Source: Burkholderiales bacterium (GTDB lineage Bacteria; Pseudomonadota; Gammaproteobacteria; Burkholderiales; Burkholderiaceae_C). From it: a stretch of DNA of 64,000 nucleotides. The notes beneath the pieces were generated by a model, which ran no database searches, was not told where the DNA came from, and saw only the letters and a list, made by a program, of their open reading frames with translations. Position 1 is the stretch's first letter, and every line of letters begins with the position of its first letter. The position numbers and the translations under genes were made by a program. The DNA lies in the NCBI GenBank assembly GCA_003241965.1, contig QBMB01000006.1:21351-85350 (forward strand). The letters are read 5' to 3'. Below are positions 49,720 through 64,000 of this stretch, in pieces.

Positions 49720-50946
49720 ATGCCACACCCACCTGCATCTTCCTTCGCCCACCGAGCCGCTGCGCCAGCCCGCACGGCAGGCCTGTTCTTTGCCACGCCC
49801 GAACAGCGCGTGGCGCTGGCGCGCGAAATGTTCTTTGGCGAAGGCCGGCGCCCCTCGGGTCTGGTGCCCGAGCTGGTGATCCAGTCGTGGATGCGCTGCA
49901 CCGTGGCCAACCGCCAGCCGTCCGAAGCGCTGGACCTGGAGCCCGTGAGCAAGGCGCGCATCGCCAGCGCACTGGCGCGCAACCGGCTGCTGCTGCAGGC
50001 CGCCAGCCACGACCTGCAACAGCTCGACGCCGCCCTGGCCGGCACACCCTGCAAGGCCCTGCTCACCGGCCCCGACGGTGTGCTGATCCAGGTCACACCC
50101 ACTGCGCGTGGCGAGGGGCGGCTCATGCCGCATGTGGCGCGCGTGGGTGTGAACCTCAACGAATCGCACATCGGCACCACCGCGCCCAGCGTGGTCGCGC
50201 GCACCGCAGAGGCCTGCGTGGTGCGGGGCGCCGAGCACTTCTTCACCGGTGTGTCGGTGATGCAGTGCGCTGCCGCACCGATCCGCAACGCGCGCGGTGA
50301 TCTGGCCGGTGTGCTGGACCTTTCCACCGAAGGCGAAGCCTTCCGCTTCGACGCCGCCGCCATGGTGCGGCTGTACGCCACCGCCATCGAGAACCGGCTG
50401 TTTGAAGCGCAGTCGGCCGCGCTGCTGCTGTTGCGCTTTCAGTCGAGCCCCGCGCTGCTGCACACGCCGCTGGAAGGCCTGGCTGCGGTGGACGGGCACG
50501 GCCGCGTGGTCTGGCTCAACCAGACCGGCGCCAGCCTGCTCGGCACCGAGCGTGTGCCCGCCGAACCGACCGACGCCGAATCGCTGTTCGGCCTCGGACT
50601 GAAAGACCTGCTCGCGCTGGCGCATCAGGGCCGACCGATGGCGCGCCCCTGCCCCAACGGCCTGACGCTGTGGATGCAGGCCCGGCCCGACGGCACGCCG
50701 GCGCCCGTCACCGACAGCCTGCCGCCGCTGCCGACGCTTCAGACCCACGAACCCGACGACGCACCCGATCCCGTACCCGACCCCACACCCACCCTGCACC
50801 ACGCCAGCCGGGCGCTCATCGAAAGCACGCTGCAGGGCTGTGGCGGCAACGTGTCTCGTGCCGCGCGCCAGCTCGGCGTGTCGCGCGGCCTGCTGTACCG
50901 GCGGCTGGTGGAATGGCGCGCCAGCGACGACCTGCCCGCGCGCTGA
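49720..50946 (+). CDS. GAF-domain regulator with Fis-type HTH (AcoR-like, lacks AAA+ domain)
   Basis: N-terminal AcoR-like GAF region (SHIGTTAPSVVARTAEACVVRGAEHFFTG...CAAAPIRNARGDLAGVLDLST) and C-terminal IESTLQGCGGNVSRAARQLGVSRGLLYRRL; alternative GTG start 49708. Confidence 0.88.
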   Translation: MPHPPASSFAHRAAAPARTAGLFFATPEQRVALAREMFFGEGRRPSGLVPELVIQSWMRCTVANRQPSEALDLEPVSKARIASALARNRLLLQAASHDLQQLDAALAGTPCKALLTGPDGVLIQVTPTARGEGRLMPHVARVGVNLNESHIGTTAPSVVARTAEACVVRGAEHFFTGVSVMQCAAAPIRNARGDLAGVLDLSTEGEAFRFDAAAMVRLYATAIENRLFEAQSAALLLLRFQSSPALLHTPLEGLAAVDGHGRVVWLNQTGASLLGTERVPAEPTDAESLFGLGLKDLLALAHQGRPMARPCPNGLTLWMQARPDGTPAPVTDSLPPLPTLQTHEPDDAPDPVPDPTPTLHHASRALIESTLQGCGGNVSRAARQLGVSRGLLYRRLVEWRASDDLPAR

Positions 50947-51040
50947 GGCCGCATCGGCCCGCGGTTGCATCCCCTACTTGTGGTGGGTCCAGACGGCTTG
51001 GCGTGATAGTTTTGCCGCTTCGCCAAAGCGGAGCCCCGCC

Positions 51041-51535
51041 ATGAACCTGCAACGATTCCTCGACGCCCAGAACCCCGTGTACGACCAGGCTCTGGAAGAG
51101 CTCAAAGCCGGGCGCAAGCAGAGCCACTGGATCTGGTTCGTGTTCCCCCAGCACCGCGGGCTGGGCAGCAGCCACAAGGCGCAGTTCTATGGCATCGAAT
51201 GCCTGGACGAAGCCCGCGCTTTCCAGAAGCACCCGGTGCTCGGTCGCCGCCTGCACGAGTGCACCACCGCCGTGCTGCGCCACACCCAGCAGTCGGCCAG
51301 CCAGATCCTGGGCGTGCCCGACGACCTGAAGTTTTTCTCCAGCATGACGCTGTTCAACGAAGCCGCGCCCCAGGAACTGGTGTTTCGCCTCGCCCTGCAG
51401 GCCTTCTTCAACGGCTCCAAAGACCCCGAGACCCTGCGCCTGTGCGGCCTGACCACACGAAAGCCCGCGGCTGCACGACCCGCCGGCACACAGCAGCAGA
51501 ACCTGTCGGCGGCAGCGCTCTGGCCGATGCGCTGA
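51041..51535 (+). CDS. DUF1810 family protein
   Basis: MNLQRFLDAQNPVYDQALEELKAGRKQSHWIWFVFPQHRGLGSSHKAQFYGI. Confidence 0.88.
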   Translation: MNLQRFLDAQNPVYDQALEELKAGRKQSHWIWFVFPQHRGLGSSHKAQFYGIECLDEARAFQKHPVLGRRLHECTTAVLRHTQQSASQILGVPDDLKFFSSMTLFNEAAPQELVFRLALQAFFNGSKDPETLRLCGLTTRKPAAARPAGTQQQNLSAAALWPMR

Positions 51536-51565
51536 CGCGCTGCTTTTGATGCCGGGCGAGCCCCC

Positions 51566-51985
51566 TCAGAGTGCTCCGCTGGGAAACACCTGCAACAACA
51601 CCGTGGACCAGAGCAGGCGGACGTCCGCTTCGCCCAGTTCATCGGCTCCCTGTCGGCTGAAAAACCACCGGATGTGTTCGTCGAAGCGCCGGTGGCTTTT
51701 GTCGACCGGGGTGTAGACGTAGAGCAGCCACTCGCGTTCGACTTCCCAACCCGTGACAAGGGTGAGGCTGCGGTGGAGCGGCAGCTCGATGGGTTGCAGG
51801 TGCGCCAGCACCAGTTCGCGCACCAGGTCGTCTTGCTCCACGATGAGCCGGGTGCGCGACAGGTCGGGCGGACCGAGGTCGTCATGGGCCGCGGGCAAGG
51901 ACGGCAGCGCGTCCACCGACAGCACGCGCCCCACCACCACGCGGACCGGAAATGCACCACGCACCGTTTCGGCCAGCCGGATCAT
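51566..51985 (-). CDS. Hypothetical protein
   Basis: 139-aa ORF MIRLAETVRGAFPVRVVVGRVLSVD...YTPVDKSHRRFDEHIRWFFSRQGADELGEADVRLLWSTVLLQVF; no family recognised. Confidence 0.5.
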   Translation of the reverse strand: MIRLAETVRGAFPVRVVVGRVLSVDALPSLPAAHDDLGPPDLSRTRLIVEQDDLVRELVLAHLQPIELPLHRSLTLVTGWEVEREWLLYVYTPVDKSHRRFDEHIRWFFSRQGADELGEADVRLLWSTVLLQVFPSGAL

Positions 51986-52181
51986 CGCGCGGGGACGGCC
52001 TGAGGCGGTCGGGTCTTCTCATGCATGGGGTGGTGATCGTGGTCTGGGTCGGTCATTTGTTACCCAAGGTAACCGACATCGACCCCCACTCCTCCGTTTG
52101 CGGGAGCCTTTGGGCAATGGATCACACAACCCGCTGCCCGCACGCTCAACACGTCCATCGAAGGTTGTACCTCCGTGCTGT

Positions 52182-57821
<5,640 letters not shown>

Positions 57822-57973
57822 GGTTCAGGCTCACGAGGTACAGGACCTTGCAGTGTCTGACGGTGCTGGCCTCCCGATGCCTTGAACTGCGCCGCTGCGG
57901 TGCCGCTTTTCAAGGTTTGCCGCCGCGTGAAACCGAGCAACATCGGACCTCCCACACACCGGAGAACCCGTTG

Positions 57974-58783
57974 ATGCAGCCCAAACCCGATGCCCCCCCC
58001 GAGCGACGACGGGTGCTGATCGTCGACGACGATCCGACCATGGTGCACGTGCTCGCACGCACGCTGATGGATTGCGCGCAGCTGTACTTTTCGGTGCGAG
58101 GCGAAGACGCGCTCAAGAAACTCGACGCGCACCAGCCCGACCTGATGCTGATCGACGTGGACATGCCCGACCTGAGTGGCTACGAGGTGATGCGGCGCAT
58201 GCAGCAAAACCCGCGCACGCGAGACATCCAGGTGATCATGGTGACCTCACACACCGAGGAGAGCTACCGCCGCGAGGCCATGGACCTCGGCGCCGTGGAC
58301 TTCTTCATCAAGCCCGTGAACCGGGCGGAAATTCGCGAGCGTGTGGACCAGCTGATCAACCAGGAGGTGGAGTCCATCGAGCTGAGCTTTTCGGCCCACG
58401 GCGACTTCACCAGCAAGACCGCAGCGGCCCCCGAAAGCCAAGGCAAGCTCCGAGACCGCTCCGCGCGGCCGGCCCAACAGGACTTCGCACCGACCGACAT
58501 CCTTGAGCAGTTCACCACGCCCCTGCCCCTGCTGGACACACCGATGGGCCAGCCCAAGCGCGCGGCTGCGCCTGCTCCTCGTGTCACGAAGTCCGCGCAG
58601 AACGCCGACCGCATCACCTCGGAACTTTTCGAGCGCATGTCCGCCATCCTGGAGCAGACCGAATCGATCCGCCACACAGATCAGAAAAGCCTGACACCGG
58701 CGGTGTCCCACCGCATCGCACGCATCGAGGAAGAGTGCGCCGAGGTGATCCAGTTGCTGGTGACCCTGAGCGACGGCGGCTAG
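57974..58783 (+). CDS. Response regulator with uncharacterised C-terminal region
   Basis: REC VLIVDDDPTMVHVLARTL...LMLIDVDMPDLSGYEVMRRM...VDFFIKPVN; no recognised output domain. Confidence 0.9.
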   Translation: MQPKPDAPPERRRVLIVDDDPTMVHVLARTLMDCAQLYFSVRGEDALKKLDAHQPDLMLIDVDMPDLSGYEVMRRMQQNPRTRDIQVIMVTSHTEESYRREAMDLGAVDFFIKPVNRAEIRERVDQLINQEVESIELSFSAHGDFTSKTAAAPESQGKLRDRSARPAQQDFAPTDILEQFTTPLPLLDTPMGQPKRAAAPAPRVTKSAQNADRITSELFERMSAILEQTESIRHTDQKSLTPAVSHRIARIEEECAEVIQLLVTLSDGG

Positions 58784-58809
58784 AGCAGAGACGCCATCCA
58801 CCCGCGGGT

Positions 58810-58826
58810 TTTGCAGTTTCTGCAAA
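58810..58826. promoter_or_regulatory. Perfect inverted repeat TTTGCAG-TTT-CTGCAAA, candidate operator
   Basis: 7-bp perfect arms in the intergenic region upstream of the 58901 gene. Confidence 0.45.
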
Positions 58827-58900
58827 TTTGATTTCCAGCCCGGGGGTTCATTCCTCGTTGTGATCGACATAGAGTGCGCCCACAAACGAGGAGACACACC

Positions 58901-59533
58901 ATGGACGACGAGCTGAACGAGCAACTGCGCATCCGGCAGATGGTGGAGCGCTGGGCGGTGTGGCGCGACGCGGGCGACTGGCACCGTTTCGCCACCGTCT
59001 GGCATCCGCAGGGCGTGATGATGGCCACCTGGTTCCAGGGCCCTTTTGCCGACTTCATCCGCGTCACGCAAGAGGGCTGGGCCAAGGGCGTGAGCATCCT
59101 GCACTTCCTGGGCGGCTCGGCGATCGAGGTGGCGGGCGACCGCGCCATTGCACAGACCAAGATGACCATTTCCCAGCGCGGCATGGTCGAGGGTGAACAC
59201 GGCCCGGTGCTGTGCGACGTCGTATGCACCGGCCGCTTCTACGACTTCGTGGTGAAGGTCGATGGCCAGTGGAAGCTGCTGCACCGCCAACCCATTTACG
59301 AGAAGGACCGCATCGACGCGGTCGACCCGGCCGCGCAGCTGTCACTCGACCAGCAGGCCCTGGCCGGCTTCCCCGAGGGCTACCGGCACCTCGCCTACAT
59401 CCAGACCCGCATTGGCTACACGGTGAAGCTGGACATGCCCATGCTCAAGGGCGCCGAGGTGCAGGACTTGTACCGCCGGGGCGCTGCCTGGCTGGCCGGT
59501 GGGCCGCTGGAGCGGGAGATCAACCCCACTTGA
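58901..59533 (+). CDS. NTF2/SnoaL-like domain protein
   Basis: LRIRQMVERWAVWRDAGDWHRFATVWHPQGVMMATWFQGPFADFI; GRFYDFVVKVDGQWKLLHRQPIYEKDRIDAV. Confidence 0.85.
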   Translation: MDDELNEQLRIRQMVERWAVWRDAGDWHRFATVWHPQGVMMATWFQGPFADFIRVTQEGWAKGVSILHFLGGSAIEVAGDRAIAQTKMTISQRGMVEGEHGPVLCDVVCTGRFYDFVVKVDGQWKLLHRQPIYEKDRIDAVDPAAQLSLDQQALAGFPEGYRHLAYIQTRIGYTVKLDMPMLKGAEVQDLYRRGAAWLAGGPLEREINPT

Positions 59534-59577
59534 ATCACGCGCCAGCAGATCGGTTCACAACAAGACAGGAGACAGAC

Positions 59578-60582
59578 ATGCAAGACAACAACAGCCCATC
59601 ATCCTCACGCCGCCACCTCGTCGCCGCCCTGCCCGCGGCCTGCCTGCTGAGCGTGTTCGCGCCCACTGCCTGGGCGCAGACCGACTACCCCTCGCGCGCA
59701 CTGCGTGTGATCGTGCCGCAGCCGCCCGGTGGTGGTTTTGATTTCGTGGCGCGTGCGCTCGGCGAGCGCCTGGCCAAGCGGCTGGGCCAGCCGGTGGTGG
59801 TTGAAAACCGCACCGGCTCGGGCACGCTGATCGGTACCGACGCGGCCGCCAAGGCCGCACCCGACGGCTACACGCTGCTCACCGGTTCGGTGTCGAACAT
59901 GGTGCTGAACATGGGCCTGTACAAAAACCTCACTTACGACAGCCTGCGCGACTTCGAGCCGGTGGGCCTGGCGGTGAGCTACAGCTACACGCTGATCGCG
60001 CGCGCCGACCTGCCGTTCAAAACCCTGGCCGAGGTGGTGGCGCACGCCAAGGCCAACCCCGGCAAGCTCACCTGCGCCTCGGCCGGCAACGGATCGGGCC
60101 AGCACGTGCTGGCCGCCGCGCTTTGGCAACTGGCCGGGGTGGAGATCACGCACATTCCCTACCGCGGTGCGCAGGCCGCGTACACCGATCTGCTCGGTGG
60201 CCGGGTCGACATGTTCTTCGACCTCACGCCCACCACGCGCGCGCACATTGAAACCGGCAAGGTGTTTCCGCTCGTGGTGTCGGGCACCGAGCGCAATGCG
60301 TTGCAGCCCACGGTGCCCACGATCAACGAAACCGGCGTCGCCAGGCTCGACCTGGAATCGTGGTTCGGCTTTCTCGCGCCGCGCGGCACTCCACCACAAG
60401 CCCTGCAGCGCCTGCGCACCGAGCTGGCCGCGGTGATCGCCGAGCCGGAACTGCGCGAGGTGTTTGCCAAGGCTGGCGGCAAGCCGATGACCATCAGCGT
60501 CGAACAAACGTCTGCCATGCTCAAGCGGGACGTGGACCGCTGGACCGCGCTGATCCGCGCGGCCAACATTTCACTCGACTGA
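59578..60582 (+). CDS. Bug family substrate-binding protein
   Basis: [52 protein letters not shown]. Confidence 0.93.
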   Translation: MQDNNSPSSSRRHLVAALPAACLLSVFAPTAWAQTDYPSRALRVIVPQPPGGGFDFVARALGERLAKRLGQPVVVENRTGSGTLIGTDAAAKAAPDGYTLLTGSVSNMVLNMGLYKNLTYDSLRDFEPVGLAVSYSYTLIARADLPFKTLAEVVAHAKANPGKLTCASAGNGSGQHVLAAALWQLAGVEITHIPYRGAQAAYTDLLGGRVDMFFDLTPTTRAHIETGKVFPLVVSGTERNALQPTVPTINETGVARLDLESWFGFLAPRGTPPQALQRLRTELAAVIAEPELREVFAKAGGKPMTISVEQTSAMLKRDVDRWTALIRAANISLD

Positions 60583-60605
60583 TTTTTTCAACCTCAGGAC
60601 ATTCC

Positions 60606-61160
60606 ATGACCTTCAACGTCGTTGCCATCTCGGGCAGCCTTCGCAAGAGCTCCACCAACACCATGGCACTGCGCGCAGCGCAGCGGCTGGCACCCGAGGG
60701 CATGTCGATCGAGATCGTGGACATCGCCGACATTCCCTTCTACAACGACGATGTGCGCGCGGCCGGTGAACCCGCGTCGGTGACGGCGCTCAAGGCGAAG
60801 ATCGCTGCCGCCGACGCGGTGCTGATCGCCACGCCCGAGTACAACTTCTCCATTCCCGGCGTGCTCAAGAACACGCTGGACTGGATGTCGCGCCCGCCCT
60901 CGCCGCCATTCGACGGCAAGCCGGTGGCCATTCTCGGCGCCAGCCCCGGCCCGGTGGGCACCGCCCGCGTGCAATACCACCTGCGCCAGGTGCTGGTGTT
61001 CCTCAACGCGTTCACGCTGAACAAGCCCGAGGTGTTCATCAACCACTCGGGCAGCAAGTTCAACGCCGAGGGCGAACTGACCGACGAAGCCACGGCCAGG
61101 TTCATCGGAGAGCAGCTGGTGGCATTGCGCACCCTGGCCGAGCGGGTGGCGCCACGCTGA
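60606..61160 (+). CDS. NADPH-dependent FMN reductase family protein
   Basis: FNVVAISGSLRKSSTNTMALRAA...ADAVLIATPEYNFSIPGVLKNTLDWMSRPPSPPFDGKPVAILGASPGPVGTARVQYHLRQVL. Confidence 0.92.
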   Translation: MTFNVVAISGSLRKSSTNTMALRAAQRLAPEGMSIEIVDIADIPFYNDDVRAAGEPASVTALKAKIAAADAVLIATPEYNFSIPGVLKNTLDWMSRPPSPPFDGKPVAILGASPGPVGTARVQYHLRQVLVFLNAFTLNKPEVFINHSGSKFNAEGELTDEATARFIGEQLVALRTLAERVAPR

Positions 61161-61250
61161 ACAAGGCCTGGGCGCGCGAAGCCCCCGCGACAGCGGAAAC
61201 GGCATGGCCTGTTTAAGATCCCGGCGCACCCTACAACACCCGGAGACACC

Positions 61251-62273
61251 ATGTTCGATACCGCGATCGCAGGCAGCCTGCCCAAACCGTCCTGGCTGGC
61301 AGAAACCGAAAAACTCTGGCCGCAATGGAAGACCCAGGGCCCCGAGTTGCAGCAGGCCAAGGCCGACGCCACCCTGCTCTGGATCAAGGCACAGGAAGAC
61401 GCGGGCCTGGACGTGATCGGTGACGGCGAGCAGGCGCGCCAGCACTTCGTGCACGGCTTTGTGGAGCAGGTCGAGGGCATCGACTTCGAGCACAAGGTGA
61501 CCATGGGCATCCGCAACAACCGCTACGACGCGCAGGTGCCGCAGGTGGTGGCCCCACTGCGTCTGAAGGGCCGCGTGCACGCGTTTGAAGCGCAGCTCGC
61601 ACGCAAGCACACGAAGAAGAAACTCAAGTTCACCCTGCCCGGCCCCATGACCATCGTGGACACGGTGGCAGACCGTTTCTACGGCGACAAGGTGAAGATG
61701 GCCATGGCGTTTGCCGAGCTGCTCAACCAGGAAGCGCTGGCGCTGCAGGCCGATGGTGTGGACATCATCCAGTTCGACGAACCGGCCTTCAACGTCTACA
61801 TGCAGGACGCGGCCGACTGGGGCGTGGCCGCGCTCGAAGTGGCCGCGCGCGGCCTCACCTGCACCACGGCCGTGCACATTTGTTACGGCTACGGCATCAA
61901 GGCCAACGTGGACTGGAAGCAGACGCTGGGCGAGGAGTGGCGCCAGTACGAGCAGGTGTTCCCAGCGCTGGCGAAAAGCAGCATCCAGCAGGTGAGCCTG
62001 GAGTGTTTCCATTCGCATGTGCCGCCTGAGCTGATGCAGCTGCTCGTGGGCAAGGACGTGATGGTGGGTGTGATCGACGTGGCCAGCGACGTGATCGAAA
62101 CGCCGGAACAAGTGGCCGACACCATCGGGCTGGCGCTGAAATACGTGCCGAAAAACCACCTGATCGCCTGCACCAACTGCGGCCTGGCGCCGATGAGCCG
62201 CGAAGTCGCCATGGCCAAACTCGAAGCGCTGGCCCAGGGTGCTGCGCTGGCGCGTCAACGCTACAGCGTCTGA
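61251..62273 (+). CDS. MetE-like (cobalamin-independent type) methionine synthase, short core form
   Basis: GSLPKPSWLAETEKLW...DVIGDGEQARQHFVHGF...FTLPGPMTIVDTVAD...GVDIIQFDEPAFN...HICYGYG...LIACTNCGLAPMSREVAMAKLEAL. Confidence 0.88.
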   Translation: MFDTAIAGSLPKPSWLAETEKLWPQWKTQGPELQQAKADATLLWIKAQEDAGLDVIGDGEQARQHFVHGFVEQVEGIDFEHKVTMGIRNNRYDAQVPQVVAPLRLKGRVHAFEAQLARKHTKKKLKFTLPGPMTIVDTVADRFYGDKVKMAMAFAELLNQEALALQADGVDIIQFDEPAFNVYMQDAADWGVAALEVAARGLTCTTAVHICYGYGIKANVDWKQTLGEEWRQYEQVFPALAKSSIQQVSLECFHSHVPPELMQLLVGKDVMVGVIDVASDVIETPEQVADTIGLALKYVPKNHLIACTNCGLAPMSREVAMAKLEALAQGAALARQRYSV

Positions 62274-62275
62274 CC

Positions 62276-63463
62276 ATGCGCGCGCCCCTGCCTGCGGCCG
62301 ACCTGGCCGACCTGGGTCTGAGCCCCGAGCGCATGCGCCACCTGGTCGGCGTCTTGCAGGCCGACGTGGACCGTGGCCGTCTGCCCGGCGCCGTGGTGGT
62401 GCTCGCGCGCCACGGCCGCATTGCGCTCATGGAGAGCATCGGCCGGCTCGACCCGAACCGCGATGCGCCCATGAGCCTGGATGCCGTGTTCCGCATCTAC
62501 TCCATGACCAAGCCCATCGTCTCGGTGGCGGTGATGATGCTGATCGAACAAGGCCGCTTGAAGCTGGCCGACCCGGTGCACCAGCACCTGAGCGAGTACG
62601 CGCAGCAGCAACTGGCGGTGCAGACGCCCGATGGCATGACGCTGCGCCCGGTGCAGCGGGCAGCCACGGTGCAGGACCTGCTGCGCCACACCGCCGGCCT
62701 GACCTACGAGTTCCTGGGTGATTCGCCGGTGCAGCAACGCTACCGCGAAGAAAACATGGGATCACGCCAGCGCAGCAACGCCGAGTTCAGCCACGCACTC
62801 GCTGCCCTGCCGCTGATGTTCGAGCCCGGCAGCGTGTGGGCCTACAGCCGCGCCACCGACGTGCTGGGCCGCCTGGTGGAAGTGATCACCGGCCAGCCGC
62901 TGGGTGAACACCTGCAACAGGCGATCCTGGCGCCGCTGGGCATGACAGACACAGCCTTCGTCGTGCCCGAGGCCGTCCACGCGCGCATCGCCGAACCGTT
63001 CGCTCACGACCCCGACGGTGGCATCCCGATGCGCCTGATCGATCCGCGCGAAACGCCCACCATGCACAGCGGTGGCGGCGGGCTCATGTCCACCGCCGCC
63101 GACTACGCGCGTTTCCTGCAGTTCATGCTGAACAAGGGGCAACTCGGCGGCGTGCGGCTGCTGGGCCCGCGCACGGTGGACTTCATGACCGCCGACCACC
63201 TGGGGCCGATACGGGGCAACGACCCGTCGCTGCTGCCACCCGGCCACGGCTTCGGTCTGGGTTTTGCCGTGCGCACCAGCGCCGGCGAGGCACCCATGCC
63301 GGGCTCGGTGGGCACCTACCACTGGAGCGGCATCGGTGGCACCAGCTTCTTCGTCGACCCGACCGAGAACCTGTTCGGCATTTTCCTGGCCCAAGCCCCC
63401 AACCAGCGCGAGCACTACCGGGCGCTGTTTCGCACCATGGCTTATGCAGCGTTGGTGGACTGA
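62276..63463 (+). CDS. Serine hydrolase (class C beta-lactamase family)
   Basis: FRIYSMTKPIVSVAVMMLIEQGRLKLADPV (SxxK); class C-like fold markers. Confidence 0.92.
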   Translation: MRAPLPAADLADLGLSPERMRHLVGVLQADVDRGRLPGAVVVLARHGRIALMESIGRLDPNRDAPMSLDAVFRIYSMTKPIVSVAVMMLIEQGRLKLADPVHQHLSEYAQQQLAVQTPDGMTLRPVQRAATVQDLLRHTAGLTYEFLGDSPVQQRYREENMGSRQRSNAEFSHALAALPLMFEPGSVWAYSRATDVLGRLVEVITGQPLGEHLQQAILAPLGMTDTAFVVPEAVHARIAEPFAHDPDGGIPMRLIDPRETPTMHSGGGGLMSTAADYARFLQFMLNKGQLGGVRLLGPRTVDFMTADHLGPIRGNDPSLLPPGHGFGLGFAVRTSAGEAPMPGSVGTYHWSGIGGTSFFVDPTENLFGIFLAQAPNQREHYRALFRTMAYAALVD

Positions 63464-63981
63464 GGCACTTTTGCCGGCGGCTGCCAGCGGAAGAACATTG
63501 GATACACCTTCTCCACCACGGGCCCATTGAAGTCCCAGGCCAGGCACTGGCCCAGGTGCACCGGCGGGCTGCCGTCGGCCGGTGGGGCGAACGAGGCCGA
63601 GCGGGTCTGGAACGCGGCGGTGGCCAGGTTGAACAGCAGCTCGCGCAGGTGCGTACAACCCTGGATGCCGCCGAGGTGGCGCTGGATGGTGTGGCGCCAG
63701 CCCTTGCCGAGCACCTCGCCCACCAGGCGTTGCATGGGTGCCATCGTTTCGGGGCACGGGCCGTGTGGGTGCGCGTCCATGGCCACCGAAATCTCGCGGA
63801 TCACCATGGACTCATCGACCGTGACGCGGATGTGCATGTGGTGCACCGGCTCGCCCGCCTGCCAGCTGCGCTCGCCGTCGATCTTGAAGGTGTGGGGCTT
63901 GCTGTCGTGCAGCGTGCCCTCGATGTCCCAGAGACCGTCTTCGCGGTGAAAGCCGCGGTATTCGACGCGGCGGGTGTGCAT
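63442..63981 (-). CDS. DUF2889 family protein
   Basis: MHTRRVEYRGFHREDGLWDIEGTLHDSKPHTF...GGIQGCTHLRELLFNLATAAFQT. Confidence 0.88.
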   Translation of the reverse strand: MHTRRVEYRGFHREDGLWDIEGTLHDSKPHTFKIDGERSWQAGEPVHHMHIRVTVDESMVIREISVAMDAHPHGPCPETMAPMQRLVGEVLGKGWRHTIQRHLGGIQGCTHLRELLFNLATAAFQTRSASFAPPADGSPPVHLGQCLAWDFNGPVVEKVYPMFFRWQPPAKVPQSTNAA

Positions 63982-64000
63982 GGGTGTGCGGGGCTGGGGT

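Overview
This is a GC-rich, gene-dense window that looks like a Burkholderiales (Comamonadaceae/Hydrogenophaga-like) chromosome. I see no rRNA, tRNA, CRISPR, phage or transposase gene. From left to right it contains: (1) a four-gene minus-strand operon with the architecture and order of the Ralstonia phcBSRQ 3-hydroxy-fatty-acid methyl ester quorum-sensing locus; (2) htpG, a lipase-like hydrolase, a RluF-type pseudouridine synthase and a Crp/Fnr regulator; (3) a LivGHMKF-type ABC transporter flanked by two acyl-CoA ligases, then two Bug-type binding proteins; (4) a CoA-dependent 2-aminobenzoate (or salicylate) catabolic cluster including MarR and RidA; (5) a PEP-CTERM protein with a near-consensus sigma-54 promoter; (6) a putative PQQ module made of a sorbosone/glucose dehydrogenase-family enzyme, a cytochrome c and a PqqU/YncD-like TonB receptor; (7) two-component genes next to a Csu-type chaperone-usher pilus locus; (8) a TIR-domain gene coupled by ATGA overlap to a secreted aspartic protease-PDZ gene with two DTG motifs; (9) an acyl-CoA synthetase with a divergent GAF-Fis regulator; (10) a 1879-aa hybrid kinase with three REC and two Hpt regions; (11) a Bug / FMN reductase / core-MetE / serine hydrolase run. 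I also read several non-coding signals by eye: CRP-like inverted repeats, a MarR-like double palindrome abutting a start codon, a two-copy intergenic repeat with a compensating hairpin, and strong intra-operon hairpins. All family calls come from reading the translated sequence; no database search was run.
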